A DNA stretch of 64,000 bases from Poecilobothrus nobilitatus. Lineage: Eukaryota; Arthropoda; Insecta; Diptera; Dolichopodidae. The stretch lies in contig OX352774.1 in NCBI GenBank assembly GCA_947095535.1, forward strand, positions 244,987,825 through 245,051,824, given 5' to 3'. The notes beneath the pieces are model-generated. The model was not told the DNA's origin. It saw only the letters and a program-made list of their open reading frames with translations, and made no database searches. Below, in pieces: positions 46,990 through 61,949 of this stretch. Made by a program: the position numbers and the translations under genes. Position 1 is the stretch's first letter. Each line of letters opens with the position of its first letter.

Positions 46990-49900
46990 CAAAATTATTT
47001 TTTTATTTTTCAAAACAATTAAAATTAAAAATACTGTTTTAAAAATATTTTTTTAGAAAAATTTGTAAAATTACTTTTTAGGTTATATCAGATATTTTTA
47101 AAAGAAAAATTTATTCTAATCTATCAATAAAAAAGAAAAAAAAAAAAATCGCTGAAGAAAATGTATCATTAAATTCAATATTATAAAAACATGTCAGATT
47201 AAAGCATGCTATTAAGACTTAATGAAGGTTTAAGAAAATAAGAAGAGAATAGCAATTACATTTTGAAGGTTTACTCCAATCATACAATCTAACCGTATAA
47301 TAAATATTTAAATAGTAGGTACATATACATTTAATATACTTAAGAATATTTATCCATAGGAACAATAAACAGTTACAGTAAATAAATTTCTAAAACTTGT
47401 GATAAAAAAAAAAAAACGAAAGCTTTTTTACTTGCATTTTTCAAATTGTGTAAAAAAATTACAGATGGCGAATTGAAGATGTCATTATTTGTTTTCTGTT
47501 TTTTTTTTTTTATTTATTACTTTCTAATTTTGTTGTAAAATTCGCTTTAAAAATGCTTTTACAGTTTACAGAAATAACAACAATTTGGAGTGACATTTAA
47601 AACAAAATATTTACTGTTACACATTTTTCTGCTTTTGCTTTTGTTTAAAACTTTTAACTTTCTGATTCGTTCCTTATTTTTATTTTATTTTCTTTTTTTT
47701 TTTTTTGTGTTTGATTTTTTTCATTATTAACTTTTTCTTTTACTTCGTGGTAAGTATAATAGTTCGTGTTTACTTTTTTTTTATTATAAATATTTCTGCT
47801 TAAAAAATAGCATTTCTGCAAATTACAGCTAAATATAATTTGTGTTCAATATATAATTTTGTTTTTTTTTTTTTTCAAGTATTAGTACCTATTCGTTTTT
47901 TAACTATTTTTTTTTTTTTTTTAAGTCCTTTCAATCTGCTAAGGATATAATCAGTGCGTGTTTTAAGCAAATTAGTTTAGTTTTGTTCTTACATTTGTCG
48001 GTTGTGGTTGTCTCTTTTTTATACGACTTGTAAAATAAAAAAAAAAAAGACTAATTTAAATTTAAAAAAAAAAATAAGTAAAAAAAAAATATTAAAAATT
48101 TTTTTCAAACTTATTTATTTTTTGTAAATTCGAAAATTTCGTACTCGCGTCCGTATAAAGTACGCTTTTCATGCAAAAACAAAAAAATAAAAGAATTTCA
48201 AAAATGAAAAGAATATAATTAAGTTTGACTAAAAAATTCGCGGATTTAATCGAAAATAAAAATCCTTAATATAATATTAAATTATATTTAAAAAAAAAAA
48301 AAAAAAACGAGAAAAGTAATAACGAATTTTAATTAAATCGTTATTGCAAAAATAACAAAATCAAAAATCAGAAAATAACAAAACTTTGATTTCATTAAAA
48401 AAAAAAAAACATAAAATAGAAAAAATAGAAAAAAGAAAAGAAGTAAAACAAAGAGAAATTTTGTTGTATTTAAAAATTTTCATTTGATTTTTTTTTTGTT
48501 TTATTTCTTTTTTATTCTGCTTTTATTTTTCTTGCCTTCTCATTGCAATCATATGGTTGGATAACTGTTTTTTTTTTTTTTTTTTAATTTTGTTTCTTTG
48601 TTTTCTTTTTATGTTCTTCAATATATTTTTTCTTTTATATAAAATACAGTTTATATTTTTTTCTTAGTTATATATTATATTTCGTTTTATTTTCTGTTTA
48701 GTGTTTTTTTTTTTTTATATTCTTGTTATTTACCGTTATTTTATTGTTCGACTCTTTTGTACATTAAAAAAAATTGTACATTTTTTCCCATTTTATATTA
48801 TTTTTACTGTTTTTTTAATTTTACTGTTTTTTTTTTTTATTTTTGTTGATTATAATATTATTTCTTTCTTAGTTGTGGTTTGTGTTTTCCTTTTCTTATT
48901 TTCTTCTTTTTTTTTTATGTTAAGTTGCGTTTTTTTCGTTTTTTATTCTTCTTGCTATTTTTTTTTTGTTTTTGTTAATAATAATAATAATAACAATAAT
49001 AATAATAATATGACGTGCCGGTTTTTTATATTGATATCGACAAGATTATAAGAGAAATAAAAAAACAAAATATATTAATATAAACAACAAACCAATATAC
49101 TTAAATATACATAAATATATATATACTTACTGTAAAATATAAAATTCAGTATAAACATAAAAAGAAATAACGGTAAACATTTTTATTATTTATTTTTGTA
49201 AGTGTGTTTTTATTTTGGGTGTTACAGATTATATAAAAAAAAAAAAAAAAATTAAATTACATAAAATATAATTAGCTCTCATTTTTTTTAATGAAACTGA
49301 TTATAAGTAATTAAGGTTGATTATTAAAATTGATTATTTTTAAACAAAATGTTAACGAGAACGGGATTACATTTAAAGTTAATTTGGGTTTTTCTTTTTC
49401 GAAACAAATTTAATTTATTTAACCAAACTTAAGAACAATAATAATTTAATATATTCCAAATTTTGAAAAATACCATATAAAGTATGTGTATAAAATAAAA
49501 AAAATAAAAAAATAAAATAAAATAAAAAAAGAAATTAAAAAAATTAAAACATATTGTGTAAACAAAAAAAAATTATTAAAAAGAAATTTGAAGTGAAAGA
49601 AATTCAATAATAATATATTAAAAAAGAAAAAAATTCAATAATAAAAATATATACATATGTACATACTTATGTACTTATAATGTATGTATGCACAAATAAA
49701 ATAAATTTAAAAAGTTAAATGCCCTTTTCAGGATCTTTTTAATACATTATATAGAAATATATCTATATAAATATATGTATGTGTGTGTGTGTAAATAAGT
49801 ATAAAATATTAAAAAATAAAATATAATATGATATAGGTACAATAAAAAAATAATTATACAACAAAAAATTTAATTACATATACATAAAAAGTTATAACAT

Positions 49901-50500
49901 ATTGTATGTATAGTAAAATAATAATTAAAGGATTTTCGTGTTTTTTGGATGTTCATCAGATTTGTTCTTCTTTCTAGTCTTTTCCGGTTTTTATATACTG
50001 TGAAATTTACCTATGTATATATTTTCATAGTTTATGAACCTTGTTTTTTTTTTATTTTCATAAATGATTAATTTGAGTTTGATTAGGAACTTAATAGTTA
50101 GGACAAAACTATTGTAATTTTTATAAAAAAAAAAAAACAAATATTTATTTATTATAGCAAAAAGTGCTTTTATTACAAAATACATTTGTCCTAAATTTGG
50201 TGGATCAAATACCGACTATATTTATGAAAAAAAATGAATCCTCGTTTAAAATCCCAAAATTCAATTCAAATTTCATATCAATTCAAAGAACTTCAAAATA
50301 ATATTTAGAAAAAATTCTTTCAAAAAACTCACAGGTTATATAAAATCAAAAATTGCAATACCTATTAAAATAACATAAGCTAACTATAATAAGTTAATTA
50401 TTTCTTTTATATGTACAAATGCATTTATAACAGATACTGGTTAATTAAAATTCATACAAAAAAGTTATTCTAATAGTAGTTTTTTTTTTTTTGTTTTTTC
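46990..50500. other. Low-complexity AT-rich DNA
   Basis: Long T-rich and A-rich runs (for example 47694-47706, 48294-48307 and 48568-48585) and an (AAT)n tract at 48976-49009. The open stretch 48701-49051 is a translation of T-rich DNA beginning at GTG and is not a gene. No UTR or exon boundary could be supported. Confidence 0.5.
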
Positions 50501-50920
50501 TTAATATAGATGGGAATCTTTTAAAGACACCAAAAATATCCCCTTGATAATGTCAGATTCTTACTCATTATAGATCAACCTCCCCTAATATTTTATAAGG
50601 AGAGGTTGATGTATAGTTAGTAAGTTAGTTAGTTATATTTTATAAGGAGAGGTTGATGTATAGTTAGTAAGAATATATATTTAGCCAATATAATGGAGGG
50701 AAACCCCTAACTACTAACACAGAATATTGACTAAGGAGTATGAAATAAGGATGCGGAAACATTGAATTCGGACTAGAACTGGGAACAATGAATCCGCCTA
50801 TTATTATTAATATTTTGCTACCAGTGAGTCATCAATTGTTACAATATGCAGTAGTATATAACTTCTTCCTGCATGAGGTAATAATATTGAAGACAACCTC
50901 ACTGTCACTGAATAAATAAA
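50501..50920 (-). mobile_element. Truncated long SINE-like family A copy
   Basis: It shares the GATAATGTCAGATTCTTACT block, AGCCAATATAATGG, the ACATTGAATTCGGA block, AATCCGCCTATTATTATTAAT, CAGTAGTATATAACTTC and CCTGCATGAGGTAA with the copies at 40610 and 59160. The tRNA-like head is missing. A 47-bp segment is duplicated at 50590-50671. Confidence 0.65.
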
Positions 50921-53900
50921 AAAAATATTACAGATCCCTTGTCTCGGTGTTTTGTTTTTGAGTCAAATTATAAATTGGTCGGAAAAAAGCAACAATATGT
51001 ATCAATTAGTATTCTGTATAGCAAATAAATCTTTAGGAACAAATCTTAGAAATATTTTTTTCAAAATTTTATGTTTTTATAAATTATCCGACTTGATGAA
51101 TTCAAATCATTTAATTGAATTTTTTCGAAAATTTTTAAAACTAAAGATAACCGAATGCATTTTAAAAATAAATTTATAAATTAAAGTAATTTTATTCCAT
51201 CATTCAAAATTTAACTATCATCTAGTATTATATAAAATTAAAATTTTCAATAATTTTAGTTAAAAAATTAATATTACAATGGAAACCTTAAAAGTTTGTA
51301 ATATTTTCTTTTTTTTTTTTTTGTATCTTTAAGAAAAAATATTCAAAAAAAGAATACAAGAAAAATGTATAGTAAATTGAATTATTTATTAATCTCATGA
51401 GGTTTTAAATTAATTTTTTGCCCAGTTTTTTTTTTCCTCATATATATTAATTTTAGAGTCAAAAACTGCGGATAAAAAAGGTGTGTAAGAAAAAATCGTT
51501 TTTTTTTTTTGTGTTCTTATAAAATTGTATGCAGTTTTGTACTTTTTAATTGCAAAATTTCCATCTGTGTAAAAAAAAAACAATTAAAGCCAAAAATTTA
51601 AAAAAAGATTATTTAGAGTTTTTTTCTTTTATTTTAAGAAATTATTCAATTATTTTGTAGCTAATTTTTTAAGTTTTATTTAGTGAAAAGCTATTGTCTA
51701 AAATAATATACATACATACATCAAATCCAAGTACCATTTAAATTTTTCATTTAATGAACTGAAACAAACAACTGAAATATTATCATTTAAAAGGGTACAT
51801 GTTAGTAATGATATTAGTTGTTAGATATATTATAATTATTACTAATATATTAATTTCAAAAATTTAAGTTTTATTAAAGTCGAAATTAACCGAAAAGAAA
51901 ACTTTTCTTTTGGTTATACGTAATTTCTAACCCATAACTCATACATGTTCCCTCTTTTTCTTTTAATATTTCAAATACTATATAAAGTATTGAAAATATT
52001 GGTAATTTTACTATTTAACAAGTTCTTTAATGCTATTAACTTGGAGGATTATTCCTTTTGTTTTTAGAAATTATGTAAGCGTATGACACATATTGTATAG
52101 AACCAAGTGCATAAAATTAATAATGCCCAACTGCTTCAAGTGTTCATTTATACATTATGGAAATTTATAGTTGGCTCAAAACTAGTTCTGGCAACACATT
52201 TAATATGAGAACCGCTAAAATGTGGAACATACCTCTATTTAATGTATACCGTCTGAAAGATTACCTTTCAATATACATTCCAACATTCTGTTATTATCCT
52301 ATTTTTCCTCGAAATTTCTCCCCAAAAATTTTGTAAAAGAAATCTTCCTTGTGCGAGTTTGAATACTGCGTGTAAAAAAAAATTCCTTATATAAAACAAA
52401 CCACGTATAGATTTTTGAAATTTTTCTTATGACTTTGTATCACAAACTTTTCCATAAAATTAAAACTTAATGTAAAAAATTACACTTATTCTTATGTCCA
52501 TGACTGAAAGAAAGAAAATATTGCAGAGAAAAACTTTATTTATGCTTACCTCCTAACAAGAAATTCTTATAAAAAAAAAAAAAGAAAAGGCAGTAACATA
52601 TTTTTTTTTTTTTTTTGGAAAGATTAAGTTTTTTGATGATAAAGTTTTAAATTATTTTATTTTTTTTTTTTTGGTTTTTCCATTTTCTTTTTTTTTTTTT
52701 GATCTTGTTTTTTTTTTCTGCATATTTCAGTTCTTTTTATTTTAAAAGATAACATTTTGCAACATTTTAAAAATTTAAAAAATTATAAAAAAAAAAATAA
52801 TAAAAAATTAGCAGAAAAAAAAAAAAAAATCATTCGTGAAAAATATATGAAAAGATTACGGGAATACCCAAAAATAGGATATCAAATTAAAATAAAACTG
52901 CAAAATTAATTTTAATTTCTTTTGACATTTTAAGCTTAAATAGAAACTTTTTTTTTTTTTGTTGTTGTTTTGCAATTTCGTAAATTATACAATTAATTTT
53001 TTTTGGTTGGTAAAAAACTTTTTGAAAATTTTAAATTTTATCATGCAAAATTTAAAATTCTCAAAAATTATTCATTTTATATTAAACAAAAAAAAAAAAA
53101 AACAAAAAGGATATAAAAAAAAAAAAAACAGTTATAAATTAAAGTAACCACACATTTTCTAGTATAAAATTTGTCATGATTTTTAAAAAATATGGTTTTG
53201 AAAATTTCAAACGTGCTTTTGCTGTACATTTTTGATATTTAAGATGGTTAAATTTTAAGGATGCGGTTTTTAGTTAATTAAATTTTTTTATAATAATATT
53301 TAAACTGATTAAAATGATATTTAAATTTTATTGCAATAAAATAAATGAATTAATAAATTAAATTAAAAAACGATTTAATAAAAAAAAAACAAATTAAAAC
53401 ATAAAGGGTTATTGAACAATTCGTGTGTGGTAGAATTAAAAAAAACGATATATATTTTTCATCCTTTCCATTTCTATATAGGAGTATAAAACATCCAAAG
53501 AAGTAATCATATTTGACCAAGCTTCAGTTTCTGTCATCATTAGTTTCATTAAGCCATTGATTACTCGGAAAGATTAAACAAGATCAATTCGTTATTTTCT
53601 GTTTGTTTGTTAAAAGTCTTTTCAAACGTTAAAAACTGGACGGAAATTTATGAAAGCTATCAAAGTTTATAAAATTACGATTAACGTTAAAAAAATAAAC
53701 CATCTATTTTTACTTTTTAGAAATAACAAAATTATCAACTCTACCTCAAAAACTTTAAAGATTTTCAAAATAAAGAAATAAATTTTTTAACTTAAATTTT
53801 AATTTCATTAATTATATGTCAAAAAAAAACAAAAAAAAAAAAACAAAAACCAAGAACACATCCTTTTCTTTTCTTAAAATGTATATATAATATAATATAT

Positions 53901-56900
53901 TTCTTATGATAAATTTTATATGAACTCATTTACCTCCTTTTTATGATTTTGAACTTTAAAAAAGTTTTAGTTTTTTTTCTCAATTTTGTTTTTTTTTTTT
54001 TTGTTTTTTTAAGCTCATAGTAAAAAAAAAAACTATTATAAAGTTTTTTTACTAAAGATTTCCTGATGGTTTTTTAATAGTCTAAAATATCACAATTATT
54101 TATATACCTACATAAATATATAAAAAACATTGAAAACTTTTCTTATTTTATTTTAAAATTTTTACTTAACTATAAAATTTTGAAATCATTGATTTACCAA
54201 AAAGGTTGTGGAAAACATTGAGAAAATTTTCTTTCTTGATTCTATAAAATATAGAAAAAAACCAAAAAAAAAAAGAAAATTTGTGCGATAAATTTGATTG
54301 TTTTTTTGTTTTTTTTTTTATATGCCTAATGATAGTGATGGTTTTTTTTATTTTTTGTATTTTTTTCTTAAGAAAATTGCATTAAATTTGGAAAAATTCC
54401 AAACCTCAAAAAAATAAAAAAAAAAAAAAAAATTAAATTAAAGGACCAAAAGAAGTAAATTTATAAATATATATATAGAAGAAAATTTTCGTTATACTCT
54501 ATATTATATACATATATATATAATTTCTATCTTCTAATATTGCACATTGACACTGACAATAACCATTAAAGTAAATTATACAGCTAAAAAATGGAAAAGA
54601 TGAATTAAATGAATTTAATTTCTTTTTGGTTCCGAATGACTGGTTTGTTTTTTTTTTTTTTAAGTTTTGATAATAAAAATTACACTAATAAAATTTAGAA
54701 AAAAACTTTTTTTAAAAAATATATTTTTGTTATTTGTTTTTTTTTTTTCTTTTTTTTTGGAAAATTAACTTAACTATAATAATATAAAGTCATTTATCGA
54801 AATATTATTTTAAAACTTTATATTTAAGTTTTTGTAATAAATATATTTTTTATTATAAGATGTACATTATATTATTTAACTGATATTGAGTGTAATTAGA
54901 TGTTTTGGACAAAATTTTGTAATTCATTTTTAGAAAATTCAGAAAAGGGGGGCTGGTCATCGATTTAAATGACATCATCACTTATAATTACATTTTTATT
55001 TCAAACTTTCTAACAGTATAATAATAAATATAGGATGTCTTTGAATATTTCACATGGACCATGTACCGTTTTTCTTGAATTTTTAATATTTTTTTTTTTT
55101 TTTACTTAAATTTCCACTTTCAATATCTCAGAAATATGGTAGCGCACCGATTAAGATGAAACAAGATTTATAAATCTTGTTAAAGGTGTTTTAATAAAGC
55201 AAAAATATAGGTGTTGAAATAAAATACTACAAAATGTTAAGAAAATGCTTGAAATGCTATTTTTTCGTCAAATAAATGACGGTATCGGTCATAATGGCAT
55301 ATATATTCGGAAACTTGGAGATATAAAGTACCGTTATGTGAATAACGTCCGTCATCTTAATAACTCGTCACTCCTCTGTGGAAGTTTATCTTATGTTTTT
55401 ATAGTATGTACTAGATTTTGGAAAATTTAATTGCATGAATTGTGTAAAACTTACTTCAAAAATAATTATTTCAATTTTTCTTCATATTTTCTGTTAACTT
55501 ATAGAATAAAACTTAATTCACTTTTAAGATTACAATTATAGTTGCAGTACTAGTGTCCTATTGCAGTCCTGTGTGTTCTGTAAAAAAAAAACATTTCTAT
55601 AATAGACAAGTCTCTTATATTAATTCTGTGTATATAGATAGAATGCAAATGGGTTGGATTGAACTTCCAAAAAAAAAAAAAATTCTTTATAGGTCTTTTA
55701 TATTATAGATCTTTTATATCTAAGAAATTTCAACATCAATTTCATTAGAGATCAAACAATGATCATTATACTTTTGATAGACTGGTGCACAAGCCAATTC
55801 ATCAACTTAGGAATTTTAAAAAGTAAAAATATCCCTTCAAAATTTTTTTCAATATTCAAAGAACTCTCAATATAGTACCAATTTTCGTTTGGGTATTTTT
55901 GATTAGGTTTTTTAGATTATAAAGAAAGTAAAGATTTTAAATTATTTTTTTTTAAATGAAATATTCAATAGTACTCGTACACATATTACTCTATATTTGT
56001 TAAACATATTATAATATATCTACTAACGAATACCATATTCTAATTTAATGTAATTTATTTACAGGATTAGATTAATATTCTTATCCTTTTAATTTACAAA
56101 AAAAAATTCAAATGTACATAAAGTTAAATGAATCTTATTGTTAAATTTTTTGTTATGGTATATTAAACATTGTATACATGAGTTCATTTAAAAATAGACA
56201 AATTTCCTTTTTATTTTTCTTTTTGTTAATTTTATTTAAAATATTATATGACATTTTATATCCTATATTTAAGGTCTATAGTTTAAATTTAGTTAGTATA
56301 ATGATTTTTTGTAAAAGGTAACTGACATTGAAATTATTTTTGAAAAGTTAAAATTAATATATATATGCTCGGTTCAGTTAATCTTTTCAGTTTTATGTTT
56401 TTGAATAAAAAAAATTGGTCATGTAATAGTTCTAATATATAAATTTCAAAATAAATAGGATTTAATGGAGTATATAATTATATTAATTTTAATATATTAT
56501 AAATATTTTTTAAGTATGCATTTAATCTAAAATTATTTTTACTGAATATGATTAAATTTTTTACATTTTTAACTGTAACTGTAATATCCGAATATATTTG
56601 GTAAGTTTCACTAAACTAATAACTATAACTTTTACTAACTAATCTTTAGTTTTCCAAATGTTAAAAATAGTGCTATATCAATAATGTAAACATGATTTAA
56701 GTGATCCTTTACAAGTAATTTAAATTTCCTTTTGTTGAAATATAATGAAATGAATGGTGATTCATAATGGATCAAAGTTCCGAATTTTTTTTCCGAATAT
56801 CAGATTTCTGAATTTTCGAAATTTACAAAAGATCATTGAATACTTTTTTTAAAATGTTTCCATTTAATTTAGTATTAATAAAATTAATTACAAAAAATTA

Positions 56901-59159
56901 TTCATTAAAATTCAATGCAATCATTTAAATTGAATTCTATTCTAAGAAAGAATAGAATTTTTCTTCTTTTTTTGAAAGTTCTTATCTGTAATTTTAAAAT
57001 TTGGAATAAAAATTGTTTTAAAAGAACTAAATTTAGCCCAAGGATGAGATTCCTTTATACTAATGTACATTTAGCTAAATGAGAGAGGCGAAACGTTAGG
57101 AAAGTCAGATATTAAGGGGGTAATTGGATTTTAAATTAAAAACTAACCTAAAAAGACAGATCTAAATCTGTACACTGGAATATTAATGATAGGGGAATGT
57201 TCCACATCCTAACAATTCTAACAACAAATAAGTTCCCATAACCACTTTTGAGAAACATAATTTCCTATTCATCTATATATACAATTTCCATTGTATAGAA
57301 ATAAGCATTTACTACCTCTCTCGTTGTATGTTGTAATTATTTTAGGGGAGGTATAATTGATCAATAAATAAAGTGTCATTATCTACAAGATTTCTTCATA
57401 AAAGAATAAAATTGTTCCAATATTTTGGTAAATTTTAAGGGAAGATATTGTTCCAACTCCAATATGGTTTATATTAGGCGTAAGGAGGGATTTGAAACTT
57501 TATCGAGGTAATTCAAAGAAGTTGGAAGAATGCCAGCCCATATATATAAGAGTTATACTCCATCTTAGATCAATTGTATACTTTATATATACATATTTGA
57601 GAGATCTCTTGGAGAATAAGATTTTTATGCAACACGAAAGGAAAATCCACATATTTAATAACATTCTTATCTGTATGCAAAGTATGCTTATTTCACAGCA
57701 TCTTTTGATTTAGCTGCATGTCTAAAATATTTTAACTTTCGAACCGTTGTATAATTTTATTTCAATTAATAAATTTCAATATTATCAGAAATGCATAAAG
57801 TTTCTTTTGAAAGAAATCAGATATAGCTTTAAGTTATCCAGATTTTGATTTAAACTTTTTAACAACTTTTATTAAACATATATTTAAAAAAAACAGATAT
57901 TATTGCAATTGTCATTAAAAGTTTCGGCATGTTGTATACCATGCAGTTTTTACACAACAAATTAATTTAATTTTTTTAAGATTAAATTTCTTTGAAAATA
58001 ATTCTATGAAAAGAAGTTTTAAAGTCAATCAAATTCTATTTTTTTTTTTTTTTTTGTAACTAAATCAGTTTCTTCTCAATTTGTTTTGTTTTTTTTGTTT
58101 TTTGGTAAATTGTTACAAAAATTTTTATATACCAAACTGACATCCATATTATATATATGTATAAATTATCAATATGTAGGTATTACAAGTAAGTTACATA
58201 TGATACTGAAATATTAAGAAAAAAGTACATAATAAACTAAATGTGTATAGCTGATAAAATGTATGTACATACAATAAACAACAACAAAAAAAAAAAAAAA
58301 AGTACATAAATGGTAATTTTCAAGTTAAAAATAAAAAAAACAAAATTTACATATTTTCAACATTAAACATGTTGTACAGGTTATATATTATAATATAAGT
58401 AAAATATTGTTATATATTGTAAACTAATACTACAATATAACATAATAAAATCATACATATACATAATATATAAACTTCTATATATAAATTTATATATGTA
58501 TGCAAATAATTGTATTTAAAAAAAAAAAATATATATTTTTAGAATTGTCAATAAGAATTTGTTATTTGAAAATTTCCAAGGGGGAATTCTATTCTGATTT
58601 TTATTCTATCTTCGTACACATGTCTGTCAGATATGTGTTTTGGTTCATTGAATTTTGAAGAATACTAAAAATTGGATAACTGGAAAAACTTTTACTTTTT
58701 TTTTTTTGTAGTTTTTATTTTGTTTTATTCCTCTATTTTCATTCCACCTGTCAAACTTTTCCAATTTTCAACATTTTATAATATTATGTATATGGTAACA
58801 CAGTAAAGTTTAAAATTTTCAGTACGAATTAAATAAAAAAAAATTTTTTTTATATTAAAGAAAATTTATAAAATTTAAAATGGAAAATTATATAAATTTT
58901 ATGATGCATTTATTTAACATGTATAAAGAATTGAATATTAAATGAAAGATTTTTTTTTTATTTAACAATAGTGAGTTTTATTTGAAAACTTAATTAATTA
59001 AACTAGGGTGAAAAGGATTTAGTTTTTGTTTCAAGATCCTTTACAATAAGAAGTATAGAACATTGAACATTCACAAAGTAAGAAGGATTAGTATTGTCTT
59101 CAGTTTCTTTAGATTGATTTTCTAAAGAGTTGATTTTTCCATTATATAAGATTTTTGTT
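50921..59159. other. AT-rich non-coding DNA
   Basis: Over 8 kb without a recognised gene or repeat partner. The GC-richer patch 55120-55390 holds an ATG-initiated open stretch (55245-55430, 61 codons) of unknown meaning. Patches at 52190-52340 and 57040-57240 also lack motifs. T- and A-rich runs are common (for example 52600-52690, 54648-54662 and 58040-58056). Confidence 0.5.
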
Positions 59160-59965
59160 CCTAATGGAGGTGAGGATTTTCCAAAAACACCAAGAATTCC
59201 CCCTTGGTAGTGTCAAATTCTTACTGACTAAATCCCTTTTCTACTAAACCCTTTCTTATCTTCTAAATTCCCACTGACTAAACCCCTGACTTAAGACTTA
59301 CTGACTAAACCCCTTTCAGGGGGTTTCTTAATTCTTACTGACTAAATCCCTTTAAGGGGGGAAGTTTCCCTTCACCCAATAAAATGTGATGAAACGCATA
59401 TCTGCTAATGCAGTTTATTGGCTAGTGAGTAGAGATAAGACAGGATAGGACAAGGATGCAGAAACATTGAATTGGTAGTAGAACTGTAAGGAAACAATGA
59501 ACCCGCCTAATATTATTACTATTTTGCTATCAGTGAATATAGCCATCAACAGTTACAACATGCATTAGTACAAAACCCCTTCTTGTATGGGGTGTTTAAT
59601 TAAAGATAATCCCACTGTCACTGTGCGATTCCAATCCCACTGTAACAATTATTATTATTGCCATTGGTATTAGTTATGAATACTATTATTATTTATTACA
59701 AAGGTAGGATCGTCAGTGAATCAGTAGTATAAAATACCTTCCTGCATAATATAATCAAATATAGCCCCACTATGGCAGCTATTATTATTATTGTTATCAT
59801 TGTTATTATTATCAATTATACGATACGATATTTTTACGATTATTACGATAGAATTACTACATATTTTTTTATATGACCTTGGCGGGGTCTTCTATTTAAC
59901 TCGAGACTCCCTTCTATTTAAAGACTGAACCCCAGTGATTTGAGCTCCAGGTCAAATATAAAACG
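59160..59965 (-). mobile_element. Long SINE-like family A copy
   Basis: It runs from CTAATGGAGGTGAGGATTTT at the left to the AGGTCAAATAT block at the right, with the same internal order as 40610-41385, including the (ATT)n and AATTATACGATA blocks. The tRNA-like head at 59870-59960 is degenerate. The TTACTGACTAAACCCCTTT block near the 3' end is expanded to about four repeats (59220-59352). Confidence 0.65.
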
Positions 59966-61329
59966 GATCTAATACTAAATTTTAAAAAAAAAAAATTATT
60001 TAAAATTATAACAGTAGTTTTATTTAGTATATGTATAATTAATATGTATAATAATTAATTAATCGTAACATATTAAAACAATAAAAACTTATTCATGTTT
60101 AAGATAACAAATGGCACACAAAGAAAAATATTTCTTCTTCATATTATAAATTGTACAAGTGGAGTTTTCAAAAGTCTAGTGAAACTAACAATTTCAGAGC
60201 CTGAAGCCTAATCAAATATGAATAATATATATAACTTAATGGATGCCCTATAATCAATATAAGGACGGTAAAGAAAAAATTTTATTTTTAGTGCTGATTA
60301 ATATGTTTTTTAATAGGTATAGGTAATTGTTTGTTGAGTTCCTTATAGCGATTTAATTCTAAAAAAAAATGAAAAAGTCAACAAAGTGTTTGCATATAGT
60401 TATTATGTTTTCACGCTCTAACGGTATTTTTATTAGAAAATAAATTATATTTTTAAAAGTGATTGGAGTCTACAAATTTTCAAAAGAAAGAACCGAAAAT
60501 TTTTAAATTAAAAAACGTTAGAAAAGTTTTTAATGAAAATTTAACATCAACAGATTATCTACATTTTTATTACTTTGTAACACTTTGATCACCTTAGATT
60601 AAAAGGCTGCAATTTAATCTGTTAACCATAAGGTTTTAAAAAGTTTAACAAAATGAAAAATTTAAAAAACTACAAATTGTTTTATTAAAAGAAGCTGCCT
60701 GGAGTTTTAATAAATCGACAGCAATATATAATATTAAAGAAATTTCGAAAATACATATTTTAGTATTTATACAGTTTTTTTTTTTTACTGTAGTTCGGTT
60801 TTGCTACTATCAAAATAAAATCATATGAAAGATATTATTTTCCAATTTTAATCTAGTATTTATGTGCAACAAGAAAATGAAGATGAAATCATTTTTGATT
60901 TGAATTAAATTATATTAAAAATTTTTTTTTTTTTGTTTTTTGTCTGTTGTTTGGAAGTAAATTTTAGTGTATTTTAGTTTTTATTTTAGTTTTTTTTTTT
61001 TTTGTTATATTTCATATTAAAATTCTCATCTGATATAATTTACACCCAATGAGTCGAATATCTGTTTAAGGTAATTTCCTTTAAAATTGTTTTTTTGTTT
61101 TTTCTTTTTTGATAATTTGTATGTCAATTTATAAAATTCTTTTTAAATTGTGTTTAGTTAAATTGGAAATTTAAATTTGTTATTTTGCTATACTGAAATA
61201 ATATGAATTTTAAATTTAACTATACATTACATTTACATACATACATTTATTACATACATACATACATACATTTGTTACATTATTATAACACATTGTCAAT
61301 AACTATATTTATTACATGAATAGAAATGA

Positions 61330-61332
<3 letters not shown>
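59966..61332. other. AT-rich non-coding DNA
   Basis: No gene is recognised. A (CATA)n tract is present at 61236-61272. Confidence 0.55.
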
Positions 61333-61398
<66 letters not shown>

Positions 61399-61401
61399 TA
61401 G
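61333..61401. repeat. (TA)n microsatellite
   Basis: An almost pure TA dinucleotide run of more than 55 bp, with one AA interruption near its end. Confidence 0.9.
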
Positions 61402-61949
61402 TATTTTTTTTTTTATTACAAAAATATAGTTAAATTCAAAAGGAAATGTCAAAATATAGTAAATTACATATAATAAAATTGAACAAAAATATTAATTTCA
61501 AAAATTATGATATTAATAATATTTTATTAATAATTTCTGAAAATTAAATTAATTTTAAATTTTATTTAAATACAATAAAAAAAATAGAAATATAATGTAT
61601 TCCATTTCCTTGTTTAGATAGGTAGATTTTAGATAGGTTTTAAAGTTAAAAATTAATAATTTTAGAACTTTTAAATAATTTTGTATTTAAATAATATGAT
61701 ATCGGATCTAAACTTAAATTTTAAATTTTTTACAAGTTATTACAAGAAAATTTATTTGATATTTTTAAACAGTTTTAATTTTTTTTTTATTTACTTTATA
61801 AATACATTTTGTAAGCGGTTAAAAATGGTAAAATAATTAATGACACATTTATTAATAATCCTATCCTTTGTAAAATTTAAAGAAATTATAATCCCCCTAA
61901 AAATATGCAATCCGAATTATACTTAAAAAATTAAAAATTATTTCATTAT
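61402..61949. other. AT-rich non-coding DNA
   Basis: Nothing is recognised. Confidence 0.55.

Noticed and set aside
48701..49051. 116-codon open stretch rich in Phe
   Set aside because: It is a translation of T-rich low-complexity DNA ending in an (AAT)n run, and it starts at GTG.
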